Source of the DNA: Fusobacterium gastrosuis
GTDB taxonomy: Bacteria; Fusobacteriota; Fusobacteriia; Fusobacteriales; Fusobacteriaceae
Reading direction: 5' to 3'
Assembly (NCBI RefSeq): GCF_900095285.1
Contig: NZ_LT607734.1
Span: 496,001-560,000, forward strand
DNA length: 64,000 nucleotides
Shown: piece by piece, positions 29,673 to 38,698 of the stretch
Layout: each line of letters opens with the position of its first letter
Position numbering within the stretch: position 1 is the stretch's first letter
The notes under the pieces: model-generated
Seen by the model: only the letters and a program-made list of their open reading frames with translations
Told to the model about the DNA's origin: nothing
The model's database searches: none
Position numbers and translations under genes: made by a program

Positions 29673-30843
29673 AAATTTATTTCCTATCATATACATTAAA
29701 GATTTTAAACTCAATCAAAAAGAAAAAGTTGTTCTTTGTCTTGAAAACTATTATTTTAATATTTTTAAATTGAAAATAGATAATATTATCAATCAAGAAG
29801 ATAGAATTTCTAAAATTGAAGAACACTTAGAAATACACTTCCCTCGCTATAATTCTTCCAATTTTGTTTTGAGATATGAATACTTAGAAAAAAATAAGAA
29901 TTTTGAAGTCCTGCTAGTCTATTTATTTGACCTTGAAAAGTTAAAAATTTCTTATGATTTTGAAAAAAACAACTTAAAAATTCTCTCTATTATTCCATCA
30001 TTTATGCTTTGTAGAAACTATAAAAGCAATAAAAATTTTTTCAATTTTGATATAAGTGAACAAGGCTTGGTTATTTCTAAATATGAAAATGAAAAATTGA
30101 CAGACTTTACTTTTTATCAAAATGATGCCTCTTTTATTATTGATAATAATCACGAATTTAACAGTTTAAATTTTACTAATACCATAAATACACATTTAAA
30201 AAATATTGATTCTGATTTTGAAATTATTTTTACTGGGAAGAAAATAGATACAACTCATTTAGACCTTCTTAATAAGACTTTTTCTTTCTTAAACATTCAA
30301 GAGATTGATCTTAGAAAATATCTAAACTTTTTACCTAATGAATTACAAAAAAAATATGTGCTTTACTATATAAATTTAAAATATCTTATTTGTATTTTTG
30401 TTAGTATGATTATTTTTATATTTTCAACTATTTTTCTATACTATAAAATCTCGATTTTAGAAAAACAACTCAATGAAATCGAAGTTGAAATAAACTTATT
30501 AGCTGAAACAAATGAAGATATTCGTAATAAAATTGCAAATATTGAAGAAGACTTAACTAAACTGGAGCTCGAAATAAAAAACAAAATTACAGTTAATTTT
30601 AATGTAGGAGATCTTTTTAAAGAATTGCAATACATTACTCCAAAAAATATAAAAATTTCTTCTATTGAATATGATGGTAAAAAAATTATAAATATTTTAG
30701 GTTCTTCAATTAGTCTTACAGATATATATACTTTTTTAGATAATATACAAAATTCTGAAAAATTAGTCTTGGAAAATTATGATTATATTTTAAAAAGTCA
30801 AAACGAATTGGACTTTAAGTTTGAACTTAGCTTAAAAAATTAA
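29665..30843 (+). CDS. Inner-membrane assembly protein (GspL-like, PilM-PilN type)
   Basis: A 392-residue protein with a cytoplasmic N-terminal part (about 1-230), one membrane helix (about 238-258), a periplasmic coiled coil (about 260-305) and a C-terminal ferredoxin-like part (KELQYITPKNIKISSIEYD) typical of PilN/GspL. Length and layout match GspL, in which PilM- and PilN-like parts are fused. Sequence motifs for ATP binding of the actin-like domain are not clear. It starts inside the end of the GspK-like gene. Confidence 0.7.
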   Translation: MIKNLFPIIYIKDFKLNQKEKVVLCLENYYFNIFKLKIDNIINQEDRISKIEEHLEIHFPRYNSSNFVLRYEYLEKNKNFEVLLVYLFDLEKLKISYDFEKNNLKILSIIPSFMLCRNYKSNKNFFNFDISEQGLVISKYENEKLTDFTFYQNDASFIIDNNHEFNSLNFTNTINTHLKNIDSDFEIIFTGKKIDTTHLDLLNKTFSFLNIQEIDLRKYLNFLPNELQKKYVLYYINLKYLICIFVSMIIFIFSTIFLYYKISILEKQLNEIEVEINLLAETNEDIRNKIANIEEDLTKLELEIKNKITVNFNVGDLFKELQYITPKNIKISSIEYDGKKIINILGSSISLTDIYTFLDNIQNSEKLVLENYDYILKSQNELDFKFELSLKN

Positions 30844-30877
30844 CTTAATAAACTAATTTTTATTAATAGGAGTAGTT

Positions 30878-31576
30878 ATGAATTTTAATCTTGATTCTCG
30901 TCCAAAAAACATTTTTAAACTTTCTTTGTTAATAATTCTCTACTTGGCTTTTTTCTATTTTTTAATTTTTAAAAATATTCTTAATTTTTTTGAATTAAAG
31001 GAATATATAGCTTCAAGTGAAATAAAAAAAGAAAAGATTAAAATTGAAAACGAAGAACTAAAAAAATCTTTAGAGATAAAAAAGAAATCTTTTGAAGAGC
31101 GTCTTACATATATTAATAATATTAATGTAAACAGAAACAAGAAATTAATTTTTTCTAAAATTAGTGAAGCTTTAAACACAATAAATATGTATATGATGAA
31201 AAATAAAATTGATTTTGTTAGTCTTGGTCGTATTCAAAAAAATGAAAATATCATAAATGTTAGTTTATCTTTTATGGCCAATGAAGAAAATACTGTGAAT
31301 TTTATAAAAGATATAGAAAATTCTGCCTTCTATTTTTCTCTAAATGATTCTTATTTTAAAATAGAGCTTTCTGAAAAAAATTTATTATCCAAATTTTATA
31401 TTAAGTTTAAAGTAGCTGAAAACTTTAAAAAAATGTATATAATTGATAATAAAAATTATAGCCTTTTTAACCATATTGAGAATTTAGAGAATTCAAATTC
31501 TTATATGCGTATTGGCAATAATATTTTTTATAAAGAAAATAGCATCAACAATATAAAGGGAGGACAAAAAGAATGA
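30878..31576 (+). CDS. Inner-membrane assembly protein (GspM/PilO-like)
   Basis: A 232-residue protein with one N-terminal membrane helix (about 13-35), a charged coiled coil (about 40-75) and a C-terminal alpha/beta part. This is the layout of GspM/PilO, partner of GspL/PilN. The last 60 residues form an extension rich in Asn. It overlaps the secretin start by 4 bases. Identification depends on layout and gene order rather than on strong motifs. Confidence 0.65.
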   Translation: MNFNLDSRPKNIFKLSLLIILYLAFFYFLIFKNILNFFELKEYIASSEIKKEKIKIENEELKKSLEIKKKSFEERLTYINNINVNRNKKLIFSKISEALNTINMYMMKNKIDFVSLGRIQKNENIINVSLSFMANEENTVNFIKDIENSAFYFSLNDSYFKIELSEKNLLSKFYIKFKVAENFKKMYIIDNKNYSLFNHIENLENSNSYMRIGNNIFYKENSINNIKGGQKE

Positions 31577-33165
31577 AAAAATTATTTTTTCTTATATTCT
31601 TTATTTTTTTCTCAATCTTATATTCTAATGAAATTAAAAGAGATATTGACATATCTAATATGCCTTTAGCTGATGTTGCTAATATCCTCTCTAAAGAAAC
31701 TGGGCAAAATATTATTGCTTCGCAAGAAGCAAAAAATATCATAGTTGATGCTTATTTTGAACAAGGGGACAACATTTCAACAATCTTATATATTCTCGCT
31801 GATGCCTATAATCTAAATATTACAAAAAATTCTAATTCTACTATCATTTCTACTAAAAAAGAAGAGAGATTCAATGGTTCTAAATTAATTGTAAAGATTT
31901 TAAATTCATTAACAAATGAACCTATTGAAAATGTCAGTTTAGTATTAAAGGATAAAAAAATTTTTCAAGCTTCGAGTAATGAAAATGGTATTCTAATTAT
32001 TGATCATCTACCTAAAGCTGTTTACCTTGCTAAATTTACAGGTAATAACTTTGAAACAAAAGCTGAAATTATAGACATTAATAAGTCTGTCCTTTCACTT
32101 GATATATATTTAACTCCTATGCCTCACGAGCAGAATACTATAATTAAAAAAGATAATTTCAATACTACATCTTTTTTTGAAAGGGATGGAAATTTATTAC
32201 ATACAGAAAACTTTACATTATTTAATATAGGAACAGAAGATATCAAAAAACTCTTAACTGAAAGTTTTGGAGAAAGTATTAAAATCAGTTCTCTTCCAAA
32301 AATAAATAAATTAACTATTGTGGCTGAAAAAGATGTTTTGGAGAGTGCAAAAAGAATAATAAAAGATATAGATAAAAATCCCAGACAAGTTAGGATAAGT
32401 TCTGAAATTTTAGATATTTCAAATAATTTATTTGAAGAACTAGGCTTTGATTGGATTTATACCGAGAATATTCCCCAAGAAAATTCCAATTCATCTTTAT
32501 CTGCAAATATATTGAGAACTGCATCTGCTGTAGCAACAGGGACAGTTTATGGAAGTCATGCAACTATATTAAGACAATTTAATAATAAAAACAATATTTT
32601 GGATGTCAGCATAAATATGCTAGAAGCAACAAATGATTTAATTATAAGTTCTATGCCTACGATTACTATTGCAAGTGGTGAAGAAGGAGAATTCAAAGTT
32701 ACAGAAGAAGTTATCGTTGGAGAAAAAAGGGAAAGAAATAGAAATAACAATGAAAATAATTCTCACACTTACATCACAGAACCTGTATTTAAAGAGGCTG
32801 GCTTAATTTTAAAAGTAAAACCACTAATAAAAGATAACGATGAAATTACTCTTTTTATTTCCATTGAGCTTAGTAATTTTAAATTTAAGAAAAATTTACT
32901 TAATGTTGGAGAGATCAATTCAGGAACTTTCAATTCTGAAGGCGGCTCAAAAGTTGGAAGAAGTCTTTCTACAACTGTAAAAGTAAAAAATGGAGATACT
33001 ATATTATTAGGAGGTTTGAAAAAATCTATAAAGCAATCTATGGAAAGTAAAATCCCAATTTTAGGCGATATTCCTTTAATTAATTTTTTCTTTAAAAATA
33101 TTTCAAAAAGAGATGAAAATTCAGATATGTATATAAAGTTAAAAGTAGAAATTGAAGATATCTAA
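31573..33165 (+). CDS. gspD: Secretin (GspD/PilQ-like) with an inserted beta-sandwich-like domain
   Basis: A 530-residue secretin: signal peptide (1-18), an STN/N0-type domain (20-75, MPLADVANILSKETGQNI), an unusual segment at about 98-178 like carboxypeptidase-regulatory/transthyretin folds (KILNSLTNEPIENVSLVL), an N1-like domain (205-265) and the secretin barrel region (320-528) with VKNGDTILLGGL and IPILGDIPL. It would form the outer-membrane gate. The inserted domain is not part of standard GspD or PilQ. No pilotin lipoprotein gene is adjacent. Last gene of the locus. Confidence 0.88.
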   Translation: MKKLFFLIFFIFFSILYSNEIKRDIDISNMPLADVANILSKETGQNIIASQEAKNIIVDAYFEQGDNISTILYILADAYNLNITKNSNSTIISTKKEERFNGSKLIVKILNSLTNEPIENVSLVLKDKKIFQASSNENGILIIDHLPKAVYLAKFTGNNFETKAEIIDINKSVLSLDIYLTPMPHEQNTIIKKDNFNTTSFFERDGNLLHTENFTLFNIGTEDIKKLLTESFGESIKISSLPKINKLTIVAEKDVLESAKRIIKDIDKNPRQVRISSEILDISNNLFEELGFDWIYTENIPQENSNSSLSANILRTASAVATGTVYGSHATILRQFNNKNNILDVSINMLEATNDLIISSMPTITIASGEEGEFKVTEEVIVGEKRERNRNNNENNSHTYITEPVFKEAGLILKVKPLIKDNDEITLFISIELSNFKFKKNLLNVGEINSGTFNSEGGSKVGRSLSTTVKVKNGDTILLGGLKKSIKQSMESKIPILGDIPLINFFFKNISKRDENSDMYIKLKVEIEDI

Positions 33166-33180
33166 TACCTCCTTTGAAAT

Positions 33181-33228
33181 GGGCAGAAAAGTTTTTGCCA
33201 AGGGCTTTTCTGCCCTAAAATTTTTCAA
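33181..33228 (+). terminator. Terminator after the secretin gene
   Basis: An 11-bp stem (GGGCAGAAAAG, 33181-33191, with CTTTTCTGCCC, 33205-33215) has an inner GCC/GGC pairing and is followed by a T-rich stretch. It is the first of two hairpins before hldE-like gene. Confidence 0.75.
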
Positions 33229-33250
33229 AAAAATTTTATAATAATTTTTT

Positions 33251-33287
33251 GAATGTGTTATAATTATTTATAACACATTCTTTTTTT
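33251..33287 (+). promoter_or_regulatory. Long palindrome carrying an extended -10, before the heptose kinase gene
   Basis: Perfect inverted repeat with 13-bp arms GAATGTGTTATAA (33251-33263) and TTATAACACATTC (33268-33280), loop TTAT, then seven T. The left arm contains TGTTATAAT, an extended -10 (33256-33264), with a 4/6 -35 TTTATA at 18-bp spacing (33235-33240). It can be a second terminator for the secretion operon, the promoter of the next gene, an operator, or several of these. Confidence 0.65.
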
Positions 33288-33303
33288 GTGAAAGGAGTTC
33301 TTT

Positions 33304-34287
33304 ATGTCAATTTGTAAACTTATAGAAAATTTTAAAAATATAAAAATTGCCGTTATTGGAGATTTAATGCTTGATGAATATGTTATGGGGAGAGTAGATA
33401 GAATTTCTCCGGAGGCACCTGTTCCAGTTGTGAAAGTTTTAGAAGAAAAATTTGTACTTGGTGGCTCTGCAAATGTTGTTAATAACTTAGCAACTCTAGG
33501 TGCTAAAGTTATTTGTGGTGGCGTTGTGGGGGAAGATAAAAATTCAGATAAACTTATAGGTGCTTTTAAAAATAATGTGGATACTTCACTTATTTTAAAA
33601 TGTAAAGATAGACCAACGATTGTAAAGAGAAGAGTAATTGCTGGAAATCAACAATTATTAAGATTAGACTGGGAAGAAGAGTTCCATATTAATAATGAAC
33701 AAGAAGAAGAACTTCTAAAAAATTTAAAAGAAAAAATTAAAAATTTAGATGCACTTATTTTATCAGATTATGATAAAGGGCTTTTGACTCCAAACTTATC
33801 TCAAAAAATTATCCAACTCTGCAAGGAAAATGGTGTTATAGTAACAGTTGACCCTAAACCAAAAAATATTGAAAATTTTAAAGGGGCCTCTTCTATTACT
33901 CCTAACAAAAAAGAAGCTTACTCTGCTGTAAAAAAATCTTATCAAACTGATATAAATTTAGTTGGTAAAGAGCTAAAAGAAAAATTTGCTCTTGAAACAG
34001 TTCTTATAACTAGAAGTGAAGAAGGAATGACTCTGTATGATGACAAAATACATAATATTCCTACATATGCCAAGGAAGTTTATGATGTTACCGGAGCTGG
34101 AGATACTGTTATTTCAGTTTTTACTTTAGCAAAAGCTGCCGGTGCAACTTGGGAAGAAGCAGCAAAAATTGCAAATGCTGCTGGTGGTGTTGTAGTTGGA
34201 AAAATAGGAACCTCAACTATTAGTATAGAAGAGCTACTAGAAACATACAATAATATTTACGGAACTAGTGAAACTTGTGACTTATAG
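33304..34287 (+). CDS. rfaE1: D-glycero-beta-D-manno-heptose-7-phosphate kinase (HldE kinase domain)
   Basis: A 327-residue PfkB/ribokinase-family protein. It starts with the family sequence GDLMLDEYVMGRVDRISPEAP and ends with the anion-hole/catalytic motif VTGAGDT near residue 263. It matches the stand-alone kinase half of HldE; the adenylyltransferase half is absent and must be encoded elsewhere. It phosphorylates heptose-7-phosphate for ADP-heptose, a precursor of LPS core. First gene of a plus-strand run with ispF, MATE and cobO. Confidence 0.92.
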   Translation: MSICKLIENFKNIKIAVIGDLMLDEYVMGRVDRISPEAPVPVVKVLEEKFVLGGSANVVNNLATLGAKVICGGVVGEDKNSDKLIGAFKNNVDTSLILKCKDRPTIVKRRVIAGNQQLLRLDWEEEFHINNEQEEELLKNLKEKIKNLDALILSDYDKGLLTPNLSQKIIQLCKENGVIVTVDPKPKNIENFKGASSITPNKKEAYSAVKKSYQTDINLVGKELKEKFALETVLITRSEEGMTLYDDKIHNIPTYAKEVYDVTGAGDTVISVFTLAKAAGATWEEAAKIANAAGGVVVGKIGTSTISIEELLETYNNIYGTSETCDL

Positions 34288-34335
34288 TTTTCAAAAAAAT
34301 GATTTAAAGATAATTTATTTTTATAGGAGTTTAAG

Positions 34336-34827
34336 ATGTTAAGAATAGGTAATGGCTATGATGTTCATAGATTGGTTGAAGGAAGAAAGTTAATGTTAGG
34401 TGGTTTTGAAGTCCCACATACGAAAGGGGTCTTAGGACATTCTGATGGAGATGTCTTACTTCATGCTATAACTGATGCAATAATTGGAGCTTTAGGACTA
34501 GGAGATATAGGTTTACATTTCCCAGATAACGATGAAAATCTGAAAGATATTAAAAGTTCTATTTTACTTGAAAAAATTAATAATATTATGCTTGAAAAAA
34601 AATATGAGATTATAAATATTGACTCAATTATAGTTATACAAAAACCAAAATTAAGACCTTACATTGATGAAATTAGAAAAAGCATTGCAAATATTTTAAA
34701 AATTGATGTTGAACTTATCAATGTAAAGGCAAAAACTGAAGAAAAACTAGGATTTACAGGAGATGAAAGTGGTGTAAAATCCTATTGTGTTGTACTGTTA
34801 CAAAGGAGAGGAGATGACAAAATCTAA
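34336..34827 (+). CDS. ispF: 2-C-methyl-D-erythritol 2,4-cyclodiphosphate synthase
   Basis: A 163-residue IspF. The zinc ligands appear as GYDVHRL (Asp9, His11) and the His in HSDGDVLLHAITDAI near residue 36-45. It catalyses the cyclisation step of the MEP isoprenoid pathway. The protein has normal length and is not fused to IspD. It overlaps the MATE gene by 14 bases. Confidence 0.96.
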   Translation: MLRIGNGYDVHRLVEGRKLMLGGFEVPHTKGVLGHSDGDVLLHAITDAIIGALGLGDIGLHFPDNDENLKDIKSSILLEKINNIMLEKKYEIINIDSIIVIQKPKLRPYIDEIRKSIANILKIDVELINVKAKTEEKLGFTGDESGVKSYCVVLLQRRGDDKI

Positions 34828-36178
34828 TAATTCTTTTTTCAAAACTGTAATTGCTCTGACCTTACCTATGGCATTACAGAATTTAATTAATGTTGGTGTA
34901 GTAAGTACAGATATCATTATGCTTGGAAAATTAAATGAAGTAGTTCTATCTGCAGCTTCTCTTGCTAGTCAGATACAATTTGTTTTAACTCTTTTAATGT
35001 TCGGTATAGGATCTGGAGCAACTGTGCTAACTGCACAATACTGGGGGAAAAAAGATGTAAAATCTATTGAAAAAATTATGGGAATCGCTGTTAAGCTCTC
35101 ATTTTCATTAAGCTTTATATTCTTTATACTAGGCTTTTTCTTCCCAAACTTTGCAATGAAAATATTTACAAATGATAACATGGTAATAAAAGAAGGAGTT
35201 ACCTATCTGCGAATAGTCAGTATCTCATACTTACTTTCTTCTATTTCTGTCGTTTATCTAGTCTTGATGAGAAGTGTAGAAAAAGTTGTTGTTTCAACTA
35301 TTATTTACGCTCTTTCATTAGTTATAAATTTTATAATAAATTATATTTTAATTTTTGGAAATTTCGGCTTTCCTATGATGGGAATTGCAGGTGCTGCTAT
35401 TGGTACTTTATTTGCAAGGCTTTTTGAATTATCAGCTACTCTTTATTATAATTTTAAAAATAAAGATTTCGTTATGCTAAAACTGAAATATATTCTCAAT
35501 GAAGATAGATTTTTAAAAAGAGATTTCTTAAAGTATTCTGTTCCTACAATATTAAATGAATTATTTTGGAGTGCTGGAATGGCTGCAAGTGCTGCTATTT
35601 TAGGAAGATTAGGAACTTCTATTGTAGCGGCTAATTCAATAACAAGTGTAGTTAGACAATTATCAATGGTTGTAGTTTTTGGGCTTGCTAATACAACTGC
35701 TATTTTAGTTGGAAGAGAAATTGGTTCTCACAATTATAAAACTGCTGAAACTTATGCAAAAAAATTACTCTTATTTTCATTCATTTTCAGCTTAATTGGA
35801 GTAATTTTAATTTACTTTATTAGTCCTTTCATTATAAAAAATTATGCAATGACGGACGAGATACGAGAATATTTGAACTTCTCATTAAAAATTCTAATGT
35901 ATTATATTTTATGTCAAGGCATTACTGCTTCATTAATTGTAGGAATTTTTAGAGCCGGAGGAGATACAAAATATGCTCTTTATTTAGATGCTTTTTCTCT
36001 GTGGGCATGGTCTATTATTTTATCAGCTATTGCCGCTTTTTATTTTAAAGCTCCTGTTAAATTTGTTTACTTTTTAATAATGTCTGATGAAATAGTGAAA
36101 TTGCCATTTGGGTTGTGGAGATTTAAGTCAAAAAAATGGCTTAATAATGTGACAAGAGAAAACAAAGAATTAAAATAA
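34814..36178 (+). CDS. MATE-family efflux transporter
   Basis: A 454-residue polytopic protein with about 12 membrane segments and two MATE repeats (TLPMALQNLINVGVVSTDII near residue 18 and SVPTILNELFWSAGMAASAA near residue 247). It resembles NorM/DinF-like drug/sodium antiporters. The ATG at 34814 is chosen because AGGAGAGGAG lies directly before it; a longer frame from 34787 has no ribosome site. Substrate unknown. Confidence 0.9.
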   Translation: MTKSNNSFFKTVIALTLPMALQNLINVGVVSTDIIMLGKLNEVVLSAASLASQIQFVLTLLMFGIGSGATVLTAQYWGKKDVKSIEKIMGIAVKLSFSLSFIFFILGFFFPNFAMKIFTNDNMVIKEGVTYLRIVSISYLLSSISVVYLVLMRSVEKVVVSTIIYALSLVINFIINYILIFGNFGFPMMGIAGAAIGTLFARLFELSATLYYNFKNKDFVMLKLKYILNEDRFLKRDFLKYSVPTILNELFWSAGMAASAAILGRLGTSIVAANSITSVVRQLSMVVVFGLANTTAILVGREIGSHNYKTAETYAKKLLLFSFIFSLIGVILIYFISPFIIKNYAMTDEIREYLNFSLKILMYYILCQGITASLIVGIFRAGGDTKYALYLDAFSLWAWSIILSAIAAFYFKAPVKFVYFLIMSDEIVKLPFGLWRFKSKKWLNNVTRENKELK

Positions 36179-36210
36179 ATTTTTATTGATATAGTTTGGA
36201 GAAACAATAA

Positions 36211-36747
36211 ATGATTAAAAATAATTTAGAAAAAGGATATGTACAAATATATACGGGGAATGGAAAAGGCAAAACAACTGCTGCACTTGGGCTAACAGCT
36301 AGAGCTGTTGGAAATAATTTTAAAGTTTTTTTCTGCCAATTTATGAAAGGAAAAGACTATGGAGAACTAAAAACCTTAGCTTCCTTTCCAACTGTCAAAC
36401 ACGAAAGATATGGTCGTGGAATTTTTATAAGAAAAAAAGAAAATGTGACAGATGAAGATATTTCTCTTATGAGATCTGGCTATGAAAGTTTAAAATCTGC
36501 CTTACTTAGTGGGGAATATGATATAATTATTGCTGATGAAATTATTGGGACACTAAAATTTGACTTAATTTCTATTGATGAAATTAAGTTTTTAATAAAA
36601 AATAAACCAAATCATGTAGAACTTATTTTAACTGGTAGAAATGCTCCCGAAGAATTAATTGAGCTTGCTGATTTGGTAACAGAAATGAGAGAAGTTAAAC
36701 ATTACTTTCAAAAAGGTGTTTATGCTAGAGTTGGGATTGAAAAATAA
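36211..36747 (+). CDS. cobO: Corrinoid adenosyltransferase (CobO/BtuR)
   Basis: A 178-residue CobA/CobO/BtuR protein. The P-loop is YTGNGKGKTTAALG (residues 15-28), followed by FFCQFMKG near residue 44 and the DEII motif near residue 110. It adenosylates cob(I)alamin or cobinamide from ATP. No other cobalamin genes are present here, so it may serve salvage. Last gene before a strong terminator. Confidence 0.93.
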   Translation: MIKNNLEKGYVQIYTGNGKGKTTAALGLTARAVGNNFKVFFCQFMKGKDYGELKTLASFPTVKHERYGRGIFIRKKENVTDEDISLMRSGYESLKSALLSGEYDIIIADEIIGTLKFDLISIDEIKFLIKNKPNHVELILTGRNAPEELIELADLVTEMREVKHYFQKGVYARVGIEK

Positions 36748-36758
36748 AAATACACTAC

Positions 36759-36785
36759 AAAAAGAGGCTAAAGCCTCTTTTTTAA
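36759..36785. terminator. Bidirectional terminator after cobO
   Basis: Stem AAAGAGGC (36761-36768) with GCCTCTTT (36773-36780), loop TAAA, A-run on the left and T-run on the right. It serves cobO on the plus strand and the EamA gene on the minus strand. Confidence 0.9.
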
Positions 36786-36824
36786 TGTTATTTTAACTTA
36801 TTTATAGGATACAACTATTTTCTC

Positions 36825-37238
36825 TTACAATATCATTACAAAAGTCCCCGCAACAATCAAAGCACAACCTATAAGAGCTTTAACAGTAATATGTTCTCCT
36901 AAAAATATAAAAGCAAGTAATATTGTAAGAACTATACTCAACTTATCAATAGGCACAACTTTTGAAACCTCTCCAATTTGTAGTGCCTTATAATAACATA
37001 ACCATGAAGCCCCTGTTGCTAAACCTGATAAAATTAAAAATATCCAACTTTTTTTACTAATATCAACTATCCCCGATTGAGTTCCAGTTATAAAAACCAT
37101 AGCCCATGCCATTAAAACTACAACAACTGTTCTAATAGCTGTTCCTAAATTTGAATTGACTCCGTCTATCCCAATTTTTGCAAGTATAGATGTCAAAGCT
37201 GCAAATATAGCCGATAGTATTGCAAATATAGCCCACAT
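36825..37238 (-). CDS. Half-size EamA-type transporter
   Basis: A 137-residue protein with about five membrane helices, equal to one EamA repeat (AIFAALTSILAKIGIDGVN at the N-terminus, IVLTILLAFIFLGEHITVK near residue 105). Such single-repeat DMT-family members must dimerise. Substrate unknown. It lies 12 bases after the TtcA-like gene and is probably co-transcribed with it. Confidence 0.85.
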   Translation of the reverse strand: MWAIFAILSAIFAALTSILAKIGIDGVNSNLGTAIRTVVVVLMAWAMVFITGTQSGIVDISKKSWIFLILSGLATGASWLCYYKALQIGEVSKVVPIDKLSIVLTILLAFIFLGEHITVKALIGCALIVAGTFVMIL

Positions 37239-37250
37239 AATCTCTCCTTT

Positions 37251-38123
37251 TTACATATTATCCAAATATGAAAAATACTCTCCCTTATTTTTCCAACCTA
37301 CAATTTTTTCTAAATTTACATTTTTAGCAGACTGCATTATACTCTTTTTTATATTAGGATTATTTTTTACAAGTAAATCCAATAATTCTTTAGTTTCTTT
37401 TCTCTTGCTAGAAGTTTTCCCTGCAGCAACAGTACAGCCACAATTCATAGGTGAAAGCCCATTAGTTCTCACCCATTTTTTTATATTCTCTTCTTCTACA
37501 TAATAAAGTGGCCTTATCAATTCCATATCAAAATTATCTGCCTTCAATTTAGGAAGCATAGTTTCAAATTTTGCCATATAGAACATACTCATAAGAGTCG
37601 TTTCTACTACATCATCAAAATGATGACCCAAAGCAAGTTTATTGCAACCTAAGGCAGTTGCTTTAGAATATAAGCTTCCTCTTCTCATCTTTGCACACAT
37701 ATAGCAGGGATAATCTTTTGCAATTTTTTCAGCGATTTGAAATACATTATCTGGATAAATTTCTCCAGGAATATTTAAGTACTGTAAATTTTTTTCCAGT
37801 CTTTTTAAATTCTCCTCATTAAAACCGGGGTTCATTGAGATAAAAACAACTTCAAATTTAGTTTTACTTGCTCTTTTTAGTTCTTGAAAAAGTTTAGCCA
37901 AGAGCAAGCTATCTTTTCCACCTGAAATTGCAACTGCTATTTTATCCCCATCATTTATCATTGAAAATTCTTTTAAAGCATGTATAAAAGGTGTCCATAG
38001 TTCTGAACGAAATTTTTTCTGTATACTTTTTTCTATTTCCTCAATAGGTTTTAAAGGAACATCAGGAATTATTGCTTCACATACCACTTTTCCTATACTG
38101 CTCTCTATATTTTTTATCTCCAT
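37251..38123 (-). CDS. ttcA: TtcA-family tRNA thiolation protein (PP-loop ATPase)
   Basis: A 290-residue protein. The ATP PP-loop is ISGGKDSLLLA (about residues 64-74). CYMC (near 140) and a further Cys pair in MNCGCTVAAG (near 236) are placed as expected for an iron-sulfur cluster that activates sulfur. TtcA makes 2-thiocytidine at tRNA position 32. The N-terminal extension of about 40 residues is also seen in related ATPases. It could instead be another member of the TtcA/TtuA group. Confidence 0.8.
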   Translation of the reverse strand: MEIKNIESSIGKVVCEAIIPDVPLKPIEEIEKSIQKKFRSELWTPFIHALKEFSMINDGDKIAVAISGGKDSLLLAKLFQELKRASKTKFEVVFISMNPGFNEENLKRLEKNLQYLNIPGEIYPDNVFQIAEKIAKDYPCYMCAKMRRGSLYSKATALGCNKLALGHHFDDVVETTLMSMFYMAKFETMLPKLKADNFDMELIRPLYYVEEENIKKWVRTNGLSPMNCGCTVAAGKTSSKRKETKELLDLLVKNNPNIKKSIMQSAKNVNLEKIVGWKNKGEYFSYLDNM

Positions 38124-38152
38124 TTTCTAATCTCCTAATTTTTTTATATATT

Positions 38153-38181
38153 ATTATATAATTATATGAGCGTATTTACAA
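38153..38181 (-). promoter_or_regulatory. Promoter of the ttcA-like operon
   Basis: On the minus strand, -35 TTGTAA (38181-38176), 17-bp spacer, -10 TATAAT (38158-38153), about 35 bases before the start codon. Confidence 0.75.
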
Positions 38182-38182
38182 A

Positions 38183-38210
38183 TAAAAAAACTGGTTTTTT
38201 TACCAGTTTT
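38183..38210 (-). terminator. Terminator after the MarR-family gene
   Basis: On the minus strand, a 9-bp stem (AAAACTGGT/ACCAGTTTT) with a 6-base loop is followed by T-run, 30 bases after the MarR stop. Confidence 0.85.
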
Positions 38211-38240
38211 CATATCTTTATAACTCCACTTAATTTCTAC

Positions 38241-38684
38241 TTATTCTTTATCTTTTAGATTTTTTTCTATATTATTAATAACTCTTTCTAAATATTCTTC
38301 AAATTTTACTATTTCTATCTCAGAAAAACCAGCAAATACTTTTAAAACAATTTCATCAATTATCTCTCTATATTCTTTCTCCAATGTTTTGGCAAAATCT
38401 GTTAATTCTATAATTGTTTTTCTTTTATCTTTTTCAGAAATTTTCTTTTTAATTAAATTCATATTTTCCATACGAGCTAACATAGTTGTTAAAGTATTTA
38501 ATGTCAATCCTGTTTTATCTGCTATTTCCTTGCTACTTATGCCATCCTTTTTCCAAAGGACATGTAAAATTTTTGATTGCTCTCCATTATATTCTTTAAT
38601 TCCTCTTCTTGTTAACTCTTTATTTGCTAATCTTGTATTTAATTGTTTTATCTTATTAATATAGATAGCACAGTTGTGTTCCAT
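38241..38684 (-). CDS. MarR-family transcriptional regulator
   Basis: A 147-residue winged-helix regulator: GISSKEIADKTGLTLNTLTT (about residues 53-72) is the recognition helix region and KKISEKDKRKTIIELT (about 83-98) the wing. It lies 14 bases downstream of the secreted MBL hydrolase, so both are one transcript, and it may control that operon in response to a ligand (inference). A Cys near residue 5 could be sensory. Confidence 0.88.
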   Translation of the reverse strand: MEHNCAIYINKIKQLNTRLANKELTRRGIKEYNGEQSKILHVLWKKDGISSKEIADKTGLTLNTLTTMLARMENMNLIKKKISEKDKRKTIIELTDFAKTLEKEYREIIDEIVLKVFAGFSEIEIVKFEEYLERVINNIEKNLKDKE

Positions 38685-38698
38685 AATTTGCCCTCTCT

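Noticed and set aside
36825..37238. EamA protein as a truncated gene
   Set aside because: Single-repeat EamA/DMT proteins of this length are known, and the frame has a normal start and stop.
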